Shown here piece by piece: positions 48,697 through 57,540 of a stretch of DNA of 64,000 nucleotides. Every line of letters starts with the position of its first letter. The stretch's first letter is position 1. The position numbers and the translations under genes were made by a program. Where the stretch lies: the NCBI GenBank assembly GCA_004321915.1, contig SCQE01000021.1:124001-188000 (forward strand). Direction: 5' to 3'. Source of the DNA: Nitrospirota bacterium. Its GTDB lineage: Bacteria; Nitrospirota; Thermodesulfovibrionia; Thermodesulfovibrionales; Dissulfurispiraceae. The notes under the pieces were generated by a model. The model was not told the DNA's origin and made no database searches. It was given only the letters and a program-made list of their open reading frames with translations.

Positions 48697-50952
48697 ATGG
48701 ATACTAAAAAACAAAGTAAAGAAACAGGAATTGACGCTGCATTAGAAACCCCGGAGTGTGATTCTCTCGACAGAGCTGTTTTTGCCGAAAGGATTTTTAA
48801 AATAATTGACGGCACTTCGCAAGATACAAAAATGACAATAGGCATTTATGGTGCTTGGGGTAGCGGTAAAACCACGGTTATGAACTTTATTAAATATTGT
48901 TGCAAGGAGGCTGGGCATCCTGTCGCAGTTTATAATCCTTGGCAGTTTCACAATAGAGAAAATGCATGGAAGGGCTTTGTTTCGAGCGTTGATAAGGGGA
49001 TAGCACAATGGCAAGAGAAGAAAATAGGCACGCTTAAAAGACAAGATGCCGTAAAGAAGGCCTCTGCGAAAGTTAGGGAAGTAACAGAAATTACTACTGT
49101 TGGCAAAGTAATAGGTGATTTGGTTTTAAAGCCATTAGAGGGCTTATTGGAACAAACAAAACATAAGGTTCAAGAAGAGTTAGACAAGATATTAGATGAC
49201 AAACGACTATTTGTGTTTATTGATGACCTAGATAGGGCCGAGCCTGATATCTTATATGATCATCTAATGTTATTGAATGAAATAGTAGATTTAAACAGAT
49301 GCGTCTATATTATCGGGCTGGATACCGAAGTTGCTTCGCAGATAATTGAAAACAAAACCGGAATAAAAGAAGGGAAGAAGTTTCTTGAAAAGATAATAAA
49401 CTGGCATTTTAATCTGCCGGAACCGACAGATTTTGATTGGCAGGAGTTTTTCGAAAGGGAGATTGAAAAAGCAGATAGCAATGTCAAGAAAGAGTCATTG
49501 CGAGCTATATTTGTTTGTCTTCCGAGAAATCCACGCAAGCTTAAATATTTTCTAAGGTACATTGAAGGACTGCATAAGAGTTTTCTTTCAAGGTTCGGCG
49601 ACGATGAACTTGATTGGAAAGTCCTCTATTTGATACTGCTTCTGAATTTTGAGGCGCCTAAAACACTCAAAAAAATTTCAGCGTATAAACACTTGGTTAG
49701 CGATTTGGAAACCTATTTATTTGCAGGCGAGGAGAAAACTGCGGATGGACAACTAACAGCATGGCAGAAAACATTAAGGGAAATCTCAGAAAAGGAAGCA
49801 GAGCAAACGCCGGAACGAGTTGAATTAATATACAGAGAATTGAGAAATGCCATTGAGCTTGAATTAAAAAAAGAAATAAAAGAGTATTTCCTTATTCTTG
49901 AAAATCCCGAATTGCTTACTTGGAAGGAATATGCTGCATTAAAACAAAGGTTACGTTTGTTAGAGAGAGAAAAAATAAAAAATGAATTAACAAATTTTAT
50001 AAACGATTCTAACAATAAAAAACATATTGAAAGAGTCCGGGAGTTTCTTAAGAAATTGTTTGAAGAGAGGCATAACCTTTTAATGCTGGAACGTGATGTT
50101 GAGATTGACGAGGAGAGAACTCCTATATTTGATGAAGCAATGTTCTTACTTGATATATGTTTTGCCTCCATCGAGATAGAAGGACTTTTTCAAGGCAACA
50201 ATCCAATCTTCAATGATAAGGTTTTTGAATCGTGGTACAAAAGCCTTGCAAAGTGGTTCAAATATAAGTCTACGCCTCAAGATGAGCTAATAAGAGGCAG
50301 AGAGATAGAACTGCTTAATGCACTTGCATCTAAACTTAAGCGGCAAGCTTTGCCGATACTAAGTGTGATATATAACCATTCTCATGCATCCGATCCCGAC
50401 CTGCGAAATGAATTAAGGGAATTCAGGCAGATTTACAAGGATGCACAAGATGAATTAGAGACCGCATTAGCAGAACAAATTCTTGATAAATTTCGAGAAC
50501 CCGAAGGCATTGTAATTCTAACGAGTAAATATAACAAACCCATAGCAAGTTTCTTGTTTAGCGAGCATCCTGCCTTCCATAACGAAAAGATATTCTGTCG
50601 ATTAAAAAAACTTGCCTGTGAAGCTAAAAGCGACATCCGGATTCAAAAGAATTTTATTGCTTACGTCAAGAAACTTTTTTATGAAGCTGTGGATAAAAAA
50701 GAACTTTTCCCTATATCTGAAGCGACGGTAAAACTGTTAAAGAAGCAAGATTTTTTGGATGTTCTTTGGAGCGCTGTTACTGTAAATCCACTGACTCGAC
50801 TAACAATTTATTCGCTGGAAGAGCAACGACAAAAAGTAATTAGAGAAGTTTTAGATAATGATGAAACGCGTCTTTCTGTGCCGTCGTGGTGGTTTGAGCT
50901 ATTAGGGGATTGGAAAGATAAAATTGGCCATAATCCCCAATTTAAGATTTGA
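48697..50952 (+). CDS. KAP-family P-loop NTPase
   Basis: 751 residues. Near the N-terminus are Walker A GIYGAWGSGKTTVM, the KAP-type YNPWQFHNRENAW, and Walker B FVFIDDLDRAEPD, then LNEIVDLNRCVYIIGLD and LPRNPRKLKYFLRYIEGL. KAP NTPases are often found in phage-defence or plasmid loci. Many have a membrane insertion after Walker A; here that region (KKIGTLKRQDAVKKASAKV...) is charged, so the protein appears soluble. The C-terminal 450 residues are helical with no recognised effector domain. Base use is clearly more A/T-rich than in the cob genes, a sign of transfer. Confidence 0.87.
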   Translation: MDTKKQSKETGIDAALETPECDSLDRAVFAERIFKIIDGTSQDTKMTIGIYGAWGSGKTTVMNFIKYCCKEAGHPVAVYNPWQFHNRENAWKGFVSSVDKGIAQWQEKKIGTLKRQDAVKKASAKVREVTEITTVGKVIGDLVLKPLEGLLEQTKHKVQEELDKILDDKRLFVFIDDLDRAEPDILYDHLMLLNEIVDLNRCVYIIGLDTEVASQIIENKTGIKEGKKFLEKIINWHFNLPEPTDFDWQEFFEREIEKADSNVKKESLRAIFVCLPRNPRKLKYFLRYIEGLHKSFLSRFGDDELDWKVLYLILLLNFEAPKTLKKISAYKHLVSDLETYLFAGEEKTADGQLTAWQKTLREISEKEAEQTPERVELIYRELRNAIELELKKEIKEYFLILENPELLTWKEYAALKQRLRLLEREKIKNELTNFINDSNNKKHIERVREFLKKLFEERHNLLMLERDVEIDEERTPIFDEAMFLLDICFASIEIEGLFQGNNPIFNDKVFESWYKSLAKWFKYKSTPQDELIRGREIELLNALASKLKRQALPILSVIYNHSHASDPDLRNELREFRQIYKDAQDELETALAEQILDKFREPEGIVILTSKYNKPIASFLFSEHPAFHNEKIFCRLKKLACEAKSDIRIQKNFIAYVKKLFYEAVDKKELFPISEATVKLLKKQDFLDVLWSAVTVNPLTRLTIYSLEEQRQKVIREVLDNDETRLSVPSWWFELLGDWKDKIGHNPQFKI

Positions 50953-50964
50953 AATCTGAAATTG
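50940..50964. repeat. TTTGAAATCTGAAATT-type dispersed repeat after the KAP gene
   Basis: TTTAAGATTTGAAATCTGAAATTGC covers the stop codon of the KAP gene and the gap before the four-helix-bundle gene. It belongs to the same family as 45613-45640, 51264-51294 and 57336-57375. Confidence 0.6.
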
Positions 50965-50986
50965 CGAAGCACGGATTGGAGAATGC

Positions 50987-51472
50987 ATGACTTACGAGAG
51001 GTTTGAGGATTTGCCGGTTTGGAAGGCCGCCATCGAGCTTGCCGAAAGGGTATATGCTTTGACCGAGAAGACACCTTTCAGGCGCAAATATAGTTTGCGC
51101 GATCAACTGGAACGGGCGACTCTGTCTATATCCAACAATATCGCAGAAGGTTTTGAACGCGGCACTACTCAGGAGCTTTTGACTTTTCTGTATATCGCCA
51201 GAGGCTCTGCAGGAGAAGTGCGTTCAATGCTATGTTTTCTTGAAAAGGTTGAGGCTTTTAAGGATTTGAGATCTGAAATCTCAAATTTGAAATTATCCGT
51301 GGAGGGTATTTCGAGACAATTGCGGGCTTGGGCCGATTCTCTCCAAAACAGCGAGGTAAAAGGACAGAGATATTTGAATGACAAAGATAGAAAACGCACT
51401 CAGAACAAGAAAGAGCGTGATGAGTTTCTTGCGATGCTTGCGCAGATTCAGAAAAACAGGGGAAGCGCTTAA
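50987..51472 (+). CDS. Four-helix-bundle protein (S23/IVS family)
   Basis: 161 residues. The pattern YERFEDLPVWKAAIELAERVYALTEK, FPxx-like FRRKYSLRDQLERATLSISNNIAEGFERGT and FLYIARGSAGEVRSML is that of the four-helix-bundle family first known from 23S rRNA intervening sequences. No rRNA is nearby. A dispersed repeat (51264-51294) supplies the segment DLRSEISNLKLS between helices 3 and 4 in frame. Four bases before cbiP. The function is unknown; the family is frequent in accessory regions. Confidence 0.85.
   Translation: MTYERFEDLPVWKAAIELAERVYALTEKTPFRRKYSLRDQLERATLSISNNIAEGFERGTTQELLTFLYIARGSAGEVRSMLCFLEKVEAFKDLRSEISNLKLSVEGISRQLRAWADSLQNSEVKGQRYLNDKDRKRTQNKKERDEFLAMLAQIQKNRGSA
51264..51294. 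repeat. In-frame TTTGAAATCTCAAATTTGAAATT-type repeat in the four-helix-bundle gene
   Basis: The segment is translated as DLRSEISNLKLS. It preserves the frame and lies in a turn of the predicted bundle. The same DNA word occurs in three other places in the window. Confidence 0.65.
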
Positions 51473-51475
51473 ATA

Positions 51476-52993
51476 ATGGCTAAATCTTTAATGATAACCG
51501 GCACAGGTTCCGGCGCGGGCAAGAGCCTGATAGTCACAGGCCTATGCAGGATATTCAGCGACATGGGTATGAATGTCGCGCCGTTCAAGGCGCAGAACAT
51601 GGCGCTAAATTCGTATATCACCGCAGACGGCGGAGAGATCGGCCGCGCACAGGCGTTGCAGGCCGAAGGCGCGCGGATACCTGTGACGGTCGAGATGAAT
51701 CCGGTCCTGCTCAAAGCCTCTGGCGAGATGGGCTCTCAGGTGATGCTGATGGGCAGGCCGCTGCGCCACATGAAGGCGCAGGAATACTATGCCTTTAAGA
51801 AAGAGGCATGGGAGGTGGTTACCTCCGCTTATGACAGCCTTTCTTCAAAGCACGATCTGATCGTGATGGAGGGCGCAGGCAGTCCGGCAGAGATAAACCT
51901 GATGGACGTGGATATCGTAAATATGTCTGCTGCGCGTTACGCTAAAGCTCCTGTATTGCTTGTGGGCGATATCGATAAGGGGGGTGTGTTCGCGTCCCTT
52001 TTCGGCACGGTGAAACTGCTCGGCCGCGAAGGTAGGAATATCAAGGGTTTCATCATAAATAAATTCAGGGGGGACATCGAGATACTCAGACCGGGCCTTG
52101 ATATGATAAAAGAAAAGACCGGCAAGCCTGTTTTGGGAGTGCTGCCTTACATCACGGATATAGGACTGCCTGAGGAGGATGGGCTATTTTTTAGTCAGCA
52201 GTCAGCAGTCAGCAGTCAGCAGTCAAAAGGCGAAAGCATAAAAATAGTCATAGTGAAATTGAAGTATATTTCCAACTTCACGGACTTTGATCCGCTCGCT
52301 CATGAGCCTGATGTGGATATGGTTTATTCGACCAATCCTACGGATATCGAGAATGCTGATATCGTAATAGTCCCCGGCTCGAAAAATACGGTCAAAGACC
52401 TTCTTTATCTGCGCGAACGCAAGCTCGATCAAAGCATCAAAACCGCATACGCAAACGGGATACAGATAATCGGAATGTGCGGCGGGTACCAGATGCTCGG
52501 CAGAAAAATATATGACGCTGACGGAGTGGAGAGCGGGCATAAAGAGATCGATGGGATCGGTCTTCTCGACATAGAGACGACATTCAAAAATACCAAGACT
52601 ACCTGTCGTGTGGAGGCGGAAATAGTTCAGGGTCCGGAGTTCGGGGTTCAGAGTTCAGGGAACGTAATTTTAAAAGGCTATGAAATTCACATGGGAGAGA
52701 GTTCAGGCGATATCGGTTTATTTAAAATCAGCAGGCTGCCTGCTGCCGACTCTCAACTGACTTTTGACGGCTCGATGAAAGGCAACTGTTGGGGCACGTA
52801 CCTCCACGGTATTTTTGAAAACGACGATTTAAGAAGGGGTGTGCTGAATCTTGCGCGCAAGAAAAAAGGCTTGTCTCCGCTTGGGGTGGTTTTCACTTAC
52901 GCTGAGGCCAAAGACAGAGCAATAGACAGCTTGGCCCAAGCGCTAAAAGAGAACTTGGATATGGATTTTATCAAGAGGCTGCTTAAGCTATGA
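51476..52993 (+). CDS. cbiP: Cobyric acid synthase
   Basis: 505 residues. N-terminal ATP-binding domain (MITGTGSGAGKSLIVTGLC, FKAQNMALNSYIT, GRAQALQAEGA, VMEGAGSPAEINL) and C-terminal glutaminase with the nucleophile in IIGMCGGYQMLG and catalytic His in CWGTYLHGIFEND. It amidates four side chains of adenosylcobyrinic acid a,c-diamide. Two dispersed repeats are translated: SQQSAVSSQQSK between the two domains (52193-52224) and GPEFGVQSSG in the glutaminase (52624-52661). The family usually has only a short linker at the first place. Confidence 0.96.
   Translation: MAKSLMITGTGSGAGKSLIVTGLCRIFSDMGMNVAPFKAQNMALNSYITADGGEIGRAQALQAEGARIPVTVEMNPVLLKASGEMGSQVMLMGRPLRHMKAQEYYAFKKEAWEVVTSAYDSLSSKHDLIVMEGAGSPAEINLMDVDIVNMSAARYAKAPVLLVGDIDKGGVFASLFGTVKLLGREGRNIKGFIINKFRGDIEILRPGLDMIKEKTGKPVLGVLPYITDIGLPEEDGLFFSQQSAVSSQQSKGESIKIVIVKLKYISNFTDFDPLAHEPDVDMVYSTNPTDIENADIVIVPGSKNTVKDLLYLRERKLDQSIKTAYANGIQIIGMCGGYQMLGRKIYDADGVESGHKEIDGIGLLDIETTFKNTKTTCRVEAEIVQGPEFGVQSSGNVILKGYEIHMGESSGDIGLFKISRLPAADSQLTFDGSMKGNCWGTYLHGIFENDDLRRGVLNLARKKKGLSPLGVVFTYAEAKDRAIDSLAQALKENLDMDFIKRLLKL
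52193..52224. repeat. In-frame CAGTCAGCAGTC repeat in cbiP
   Basis: Four tandem AGTCAGC(agtc)-type heptamer/tetramer words are translated as SQQSAVSSQQS in the linker between the synthetase and glutaminase domains. A second, GGAGTTCGGGGTTCAGAGTTCAGG-like stretch is found at 52632-52660 in the same gene. Confidence 0.8.
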
Positions 52994-53973
52994 GCATACA
53001 TCCTGCCGAACTCCTGTTGGCCTGCATACTTGATCTTTTAATCGGGGACCCCCGCTGGCTGCCTCATCCTGTAAGGGGAATAGGAAAGGCGATCACATGG
53101 TTTGAAGGTATGCTTAGAAGGGCGGCCAGAACCGTTTCGTCAGAAAAAGCCGCCGGAATAATGCTTGTCTTATGCATTGTGCCACCGGCGTTCTTTTTTA
53201 CATACGTCTTGCGTGAAACCCTTTTGAGTTTTGAGCACCCTGTGATGAGAATGCTTGGCGCAATAGTGATTGTTTATCTAATATCGACCACAATTGCGGT
53301 GCGGGAGCTTATCGCTTCCGCCCGTGCGGTTATAGACAGCGTTAAGAACAGCGATATTGAAACTGCCCGTCAAAGCCTGAGCATGATAGTTGGCCGCGAT
53401 ACCCAAAACCTGTCCGAACAGGAGATATTGAAGGCCACGATGGAAACTCTCTCCGAGAACCTTTCGGATGGTATTATCGCGCCCCTGTTTTATCTGGTTA
53501 TAGGAGGTCTTCCGCTCGCCATTGCCTATAAAGCTGTAAATACCCTCGATTCCATGGTGGGCTATAGAAATGAAAGATATATCAACTTCGGATGGGCGTC
53601 CGCCCGGCTAGACGATATTGCAAACTACATACCGGCAAGGATATCCGGATTTCTTGTTGTGATCGCATCCGTTTTTGTTTTCGGGTCCCTCTCTGTCGGC
53701 CGTTCTTCCCTCCATACAATGCTTCGCGACGGCAGGAAACACCTTAGTCCGAACAGCGGCATGCCTGAAGCCGCTGTGGCAGGCGCGCTCGGCGTGAGTT
53801 TTGGAGGGCCTTCGATCTACGGCGGTATGCTCGTTGAAAAACCCTTTATAGGAGACAAGCGAGAGACGGATTACCTTAAAGCATCCGAAAAAACTATAAT
53901 TATAACGAGAGTAACCGCTCTCTTGGGCATAGTCCTTGTAGGCGGCATTCTTACTGTGAGGTGCCTTTTATGA
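52990..53973 (+). CDS. cbiB: Adenosylcobinamide-phosphate synthase
   Basis: 327 residues with four to five membrane helices. Family motifs: LACILDLLIGDPRWLPHPVRGIGK-like start (LDLLIGDPRWLPHPVR), IVGRDTQNLSEQEILKATMETLSEN, and YRNERYINFGWASARLDDIANYIPARI. CbiB joins aminopropanol phosphate (from CobD) to adenosylcobyric acid. It overlaps cbiP and cobD by four bases each. Confidence 0.96.
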   Translation: MSIHPAELLLACILDLLIGDPRWLPHPVRGIGKAITWFEGMLRRAARTVSSEKAAGIMLVLCIVPPAFFFTYVLRETLLSFEHPVMRMLGAIVIVYLISTTIAVRELIASARAVIDSVKNSDIETARQSLSMIVGRDTQNLSEQEILKATMETLSENLSDGIIAPLFYLVIGGLPLAIAYKAVNTLDSMVGYRNERYINFGWASARLDDIANYIPARISGFLVVIASVFVFGSLSVGRSSLHTMLRDGRKHLSPNSGMPEAAVAGALGVSFGGPSIYGGMLVEKPFIGDKRETDYLKASEKTIIITRVTALLGIVLVGGILTVRCLL

Positions 53974-55145
53974 TATGGCAGTACAAGCAACACGAAAAGC
54001 CTTTGGAGCAGGAGCAGCCTGAGCAGGAGCAACTTGAGAGTCGTCAGCCCGAGCCGCACGGAGGCAATATTTATAAGCTTGCGGAAGAACTCGGCATTTC
54101 CGAAGACGAAATTATCGATTTCAGCGCCTCGATAAATCCGCTAGGCGTGCCTAAGAGCGTGGTCTCGGCGATTAGAGACGGCATTAAAACCATTATCGAC
54201 TATCCCGACCCTGACGCGCGGCATCTGCGTTTGGAGATAGCGCGGCATCTGCATATGGATTCGCATTATGTACTCTGCGGAAACGGCAGCACAGAGCTTA
54301 TTTATCTTGCTGCAAGGGCGCTGAGGCCCGAAAAAGTCCTCATCCCCGCGCCCACCTTTTCGGAATACGAACGGGCCGTGAAAACGCTTCAGGCGGTCAA
54401 CCAGACGCCTTCTCAGATAAACTATTTTGTGACGCTGGAGAAGGACAATTTCGACCTGAACGCCGAAAGATTTATAGCAGCCATGAGCAAGGACACCAAG
54501 GCTTCGGCGCTTATGAACTCGGTTGACACTGTCTTTCTATGCAATCCGAATAACCCCACAGGCAGGGTCGTAAGCAGGAATAATATGCTGAAGATATGCA
54601 ACGCGGCCCTGAAGTTGAAGACCTATCTGGTTGTGGATGAGGCCTTCATAGATTTTTGTCCGGAAGAGTCGGTGGTCAAGGAGGTTGAAAAAAACCCTTA
54701 TCTGATAGTCCTGCGCTCCCTGACAAAGTTCTACGCGCTTTCCGGTCTCAGGATCGGGTATGCTGTGGCCCACCCGAAGACACTCGACCTCTTGGCAAGA
54801 TACAAAGAGCCGTGGACCGTGAACACGCTTGCGCAGTTCGCAGGCATTGCCGCGCTGAAAGATACCTCGTACCGCCTCGATTCGCTCAAGGTGATCGAAC
54901 ATGAAAGCGCGGTGATCGAAGACGGCCTCAAACTTTTGAACATCAGATATTTCGAATCGGACGCCAACTTCTATCTGTTAAAAATGCGAAACGCGCAGCA
55001 TGCTGCGCTCCAACTCCGCGATAAAGGCATAATGGTCAGGGATTGTTCGAACTTTATCGGGCTGGATGAAAACTATCTGCGCATTGCAGTGAAGGGGAAT
55101 AAAGACAATATGCGGTTGCTGAAGGAGCTTTCAAAAATCGTATGA
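53970..55145 (+). CDS. cobD: Threonine-phosphate decarboxylase-like aminotransferase
   Basis: About 391 residues, class I/II PLP fold. HGGNIYKLAEELGI near the N-terminus is typical of CobD; further motifs are DFSASINPLGVP, LCGNGSTELIYLAARAL, CNPNNPTGRVV, VVDEAFIDF and the PLP Lys in LRSLTKFYALSGLRIGY. It makes aminopropanol phosphate from threonine phosphate. The first 30 residues are a Glu/Gln/Pro-rich extension (KPLEQEQPEQEQLE) not expected in the family and encoded by GAGCAGGAGCAGCCT repeats. Start at ATG 53970, overlapping cbiB as ATGA. Confidence 0.93.
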   Translation: MIWQYKQHEKPLEQEQPEQEQLESRQPEPHGGNIYKLAEELGISEDEIIDFSASINPLGVPKSVVSAIRDGIKTIIDYPDPDARHLRLEIARHLHMDSHYVLCGNGSTELIYLAARALRPEKVLIPAPTFSEYERAVKTLQAVNQTPSQINYFVTLEKDNFDLNAERFIAAMSKDTKASALMNSVDTVFLCNPNNPTGRVVSRNNMLKICNAALKLKTYLVVDEAFIDFCPEESVVKEVEKNPYLIVLRSLTKFYALSGLRIGYAVAHPKTLDLLARYKEPWTVNTLAQFAGIAALKDTSYRLDSLKVIEHESAVIEDGLKLLNIRYFESDANFYLLKMRNAQHAALQLRDKGIMVRDCSNFIGLDENYLRIAVKGNKDNMRLLKELSKIV

Positions 55146-56545
55146 ACGGTGTGGTTATAGCGGGCACTCACAGCGGCTGCGGCAAGACGACCGCGGCCCT
55201 CGGCATTATGGCGGCGCTCAAGAAAAAGGGGCTGCAGGTGCAACCGTTCAAGGCCGGCCCCGATTTTATCGACTCGGGTCTTCACAGGCTTGCGGCAGGG
55301 CTGCCCTCACGAAATCTTGATCTCTGGATGTGCGGCGAAGAGTATGTAAAGGAGCTTTTTGATAAGTTGGCGTTAAATGCCGATATTTCGGTTGTCGAAG
55401 GCGTCATGGGACTATACGACGGACAGTTGAGCACAGCGAAACTGGCCTCCGTTCTTGACCTGCCGGTAATTCTTATCGTGGATGCTTACGGTATGGCCGA
55501 GAGCGCCGGGGCGGTGGTTAGAGGCTTTGCCTCTCACAGTCAGCAGTCAGCAGTCAGCAGTCAAAACAAAGACTGCCGACTTGGAACTGCCGACTATGGA
55601 CTGTCTTTTCTCGGCGTGATTTTTAATCGCGTCGCGTCCGACAGGCACTATGAAAGGCTTAAAGACAGTGTCAGGGACGTAAATGTCTTGGGGTATCTGC
55701 CGCGTGACATGGAATTTGAAATACCGCACCGCCATCTCGGACTTCATACCGCGGAGGAGGGACCTTTTAACGAGGAACAGCTCACCCATATTGCCGAGAC
55801 TGTGCTGGAGTTTGTGGATGTGGATGAATTAATAAGGTTGTCGAATCCTCCCTTGCCCCTTGCCCCTTCTGTTTCTAGCCCTTGCCCCTTGCCTCGTGCA
55901 TCTGATGTTAAAATTGCTGTGGCTTACGATAAGGCCTTTTGTTTTTACTATCAGGACAATCTCGACCTGCTGCGTGAAGCCGGCGCAGAAATCGTCATGT
56001 TCAGCCCGCTTGACGACGCCGATGTTCCTGAAGGGGCCGATGCCGTTTACTTCGGGGGCGGTTATCCCGAACTTTATGCCTCGCAGCTTTCTCAAAATAC
56101 GTTAATGCTGAGGTCTGTGTTTGAGCTTGCGGAGAAGGGCATGCCTTTATATGCCGAATGCGGAGGGCTTATGTATCTTTCGCAGGGCATCGAGGATTTC
56201 AACGGCAAATTTTTCAAAATGTCCGGGATATTCGATTTCAGGACCTGCATGACCAAAGGCAGGGCGCACCTCGGCTATAGACATGTTGTTTTGAAAAAAG
56301 ATTGCATGCTCGGCAAAAAGGATGAGGTGCTGAAAGGTCACGAATTTCATTATTCGGCGATCTCCGGTTTTCCAAAGACCGACACTATGTATTCGATCAA
56401 AGATTCCGCCGAATATGCCCTTGCAGATGAGGGATACTCGGCCGGAAACACGATCGCAAGTTATGTGCATCTGCATTTCGGCAGCAATAAAAACATTTCT
56501 CGAAGTTTTGTGGATTTTATAAAGGAGACCCGATGGAAAACATAA
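55142..56545 (+). CDS. cbiA: Cobyrinate a,c-diamide synthase
   Basis: 467 residues. ATP site GTHSGCGKTTAALG, FKAGPDFIDSGLH, VEGVMGLYDG; glutaminase part with YAECGGLMYLSQG and ASYVHLHFGSN. It amidates the a and c side chains of cobyrinic acid. Two dispersed repeats are kept in frame: SQQSAVSSQNKDCRLGTADYG after the first domain segment (55537-55603) and PPLPLAPSVSSPCPLPRA (55847-55895) at the border of the glutaminase domain. Both lie at places where other CbiA proteins have short loops. Confidence 0.95.
   Translation: MNGVVIAGTHSGCGKTTAALGIMAALKKKGLQVQPFKAGPDFIDSGLHRLAAGLPSRNLDLWMCGEEYVKELFDKLALNADISVVEGVMGLYDGQLSTAKLASVLDLPVILIVDAYGMAESAGAVVRGFASHSQQSAVSSQNKDCRLGTADYGLSFLGVIFNRVASDRHYERLKDSVRDVNVLGYLPRDMEFEIPHRHLGLHTAEEGPFNEEQLTHIAETVLEFVDVDELIRLSNPPLPLAPSVSSPCPLPRASDVKIAVAYDKAFCFYYQDNLDLLREAGAEIVMFSPLDDADVPEGADAVYFGGGYPELYASQLSQNTLMLRSVFELAEKGMPLYAECGGLMYLSQGIEDFNGKFFKMSGIFDFRTCMTKGRAHLGYRHVVLKKDCMLGKKDEVLKGHEFHYSAISGFPKTDTMYSIKDSAEYALADEGYSAGNTIASYVHLHFGSNKNISRSFVDFIKETRWKT
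55537..55603. repeat. In-frame CAGTCAGCAGTC/GACTGCCGAC repeat in cbiA
   Basis: CAGTCAGCAGTCAGCAGTC followed by GACTGCCGACTTGG and ACTGCCGACTATGG words, translated as SQQSAVSSQNKDCRLGTADYG. The second half has the same words as the tail of the RND-gene repeat (27864-27950). Confidence 0.8.
55847..55895. repeat. In-frame CCCCTTGCCCCTTG repeat in cbiA
   Basis: CCTCCCTTGCCCCTTGCCCC and GCCCTTGCCCCTTGCC words are translated as PPLPLAPSVSSPCPLPRA, a Pro-rich stretch just before the glutaminase domain (VKIAVAYDKAF). Confidence 0.7.
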
Positions 56546-57540
56546 TACTGATAGGGCACGGAAGCCCCAAGAAAGAGGCGAACAACATAGGCCTTGTGGC
56601 CTCGATGCTGCACGGCATGATACATCCGGGCTGCGGAAAGAACTGCGTTACGACGGCGTATCTCCAGTTTGCGGAGCCGGATATAATGTCCGCAATTAAA
56701 GATTCGGCGGATTCAGGGGCCAAAAAGGTAATACTTCATCCCTATTTTTTGAGTTCCGGAATGCATGTTACAAAAGATATCCCGGAATTGATCGAAGAGG
56801 CCAAGGGGCTTTATCCTGCGGTTGAATTTGTTTATACCGAACCTCTCGGAGTGCATGAAAAACTCGTTCAGGTGGTCCTCGACCGGATTCAAGCCGCTTG
56901 CGGGGGGGTGCCTGAGGATATAGAGAAGAAAAGTTTTGAGATACTTTCCGAGGAAGCGGATTTAAGCGGAATACCTGAAGAACGCCGTCCTATCGTTAAA
57001 CGCGTGATCCATGCTACCGCTGACTTTGAATTTGCAAAGACGCTCGTATTTCATCCCGACGCGGTGCAGGCGGGTATAAATGCTATAAAGTCCGGCAAGG
57101 ATATCCTCACCGATATAGAAATGGTCAAAACAGGGATTATCAAAAAATGGCTTGAACCTTTCGGCGGGAAGGTCACTTGCAATATCAACGATGAGGATGT
57201 GATAAAACTTTCAAACGAGACGGGGAAAACACGCTCCGAAATTGCAATTGAAAAGGCCTTGCACGGAAACAACAATATCGGCATAATCGCCATAGGCAAT
57301 GCGCCGACCGCACTTTTAAAGGCCGTAGAAATTTTTAATTCAAAATCTGAAATTTCAAATTTCAAATCTCAAATCCTCGTTGTCGGTGTGCCGGTCGGGT
57401 TTGTCAAAGCGTACGAATCAAAGGCCCTGCTCTCGGCGCAGAAATTTCCCTTTATAACCAATTTGAGCAGAAAAGGCGGAACTCCTGTGGCTGTAGCGAT
57501 CGTGAACGCGCTGCTGAAAATGGCGGGAGGTGAAAAGTGA
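56533..57540 (+). CDS. CbiX-CbiC fusion: cobaltochelatase plus precorrin-8X methylmutase
   Basis: 335 residues. Residues about 1-125 are a CbiX-type sirohydrochlorin cobaltochelatase (LIGHGSPKKEAN with one metal-binding His, HPYFLSSGMHVTKDIP with the second). Residues about 130-335 are CbiC (RRPIVKRVIHATADFEFAKTL with the catalytic His, then IKSGKDILTDIEMVKTGI, GVPVGFVKAYESK, TNLSRKGGTPVAVAIVNALL). So one chain inserts cobalt early and migrates the C-11 methyl late in the anaerobic pathway. A dispersed repeat (57336-57375) is translated in frame as FNSKSEISNFKSQ. It overlaps cbiA by 13 bases and cbiM by four. Confidence 0.93.
   Translation: MENIILIGHGSPKKEANNIGLVASMLHGMIHPGCGKNCVTTAYLQFAEPDIMSAIKDSADSGAKKVILHPYFLSSGMHVTKDIPELIEEAKGLYPAVEFVYTEPLGVHEKLVQVVLDRIQAACGGVPEDIEKKSFEILSEEADLSGIPEERRPIVKRVIHATADFEFAKTLVFHPDAVQAGINAIKSGKDILTDIEMVKTGIIKKWLEPFGGKVTCNINDEDVIKLSNETGKTRSEIAIEKALHGNNNIGIIAIGNAPTALLKAVEIFNSKSEISNFKSQILVVGVPVGFVKAYESKALLSAQKFPFITNLSRKGGTPVAVAIVNALLKMAGGEK
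57336..57375. repeat. In-frame AAATCTGAAATTTCAAATTTC repeat in the cbiX-cbiC gene
   Basis: Translated as NSKSEISNFKSQI between two beta strands of the CbiC domain, where other family members have only a short turn. Same family as the intergenic copies at 45613-45640 and 50940-50964. Confidence 0.7.

Noticed and set aside
48498-48707. A 69-residue protein gene in front of the KAP gene
   Set aside because: It overlaps the direct repeat, the nested inverted repeats and the start of the KAP gene, has no ribosome site and no recognisable domain.
50987-51472. Evidence for a nearby 23S rRNA gene from the S23-family protein
   Set aside because: The four-helix-bundle family is now known from many places outside rRNA; no rRNA sequence is visible in the flanks.
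52193-52224. CRISPR-like array from CAGTCAGCAGTC repeats
   Set aside because: The repeats are short, tandem, without spacers, and translated within cbiP. No cas genes are in the window.
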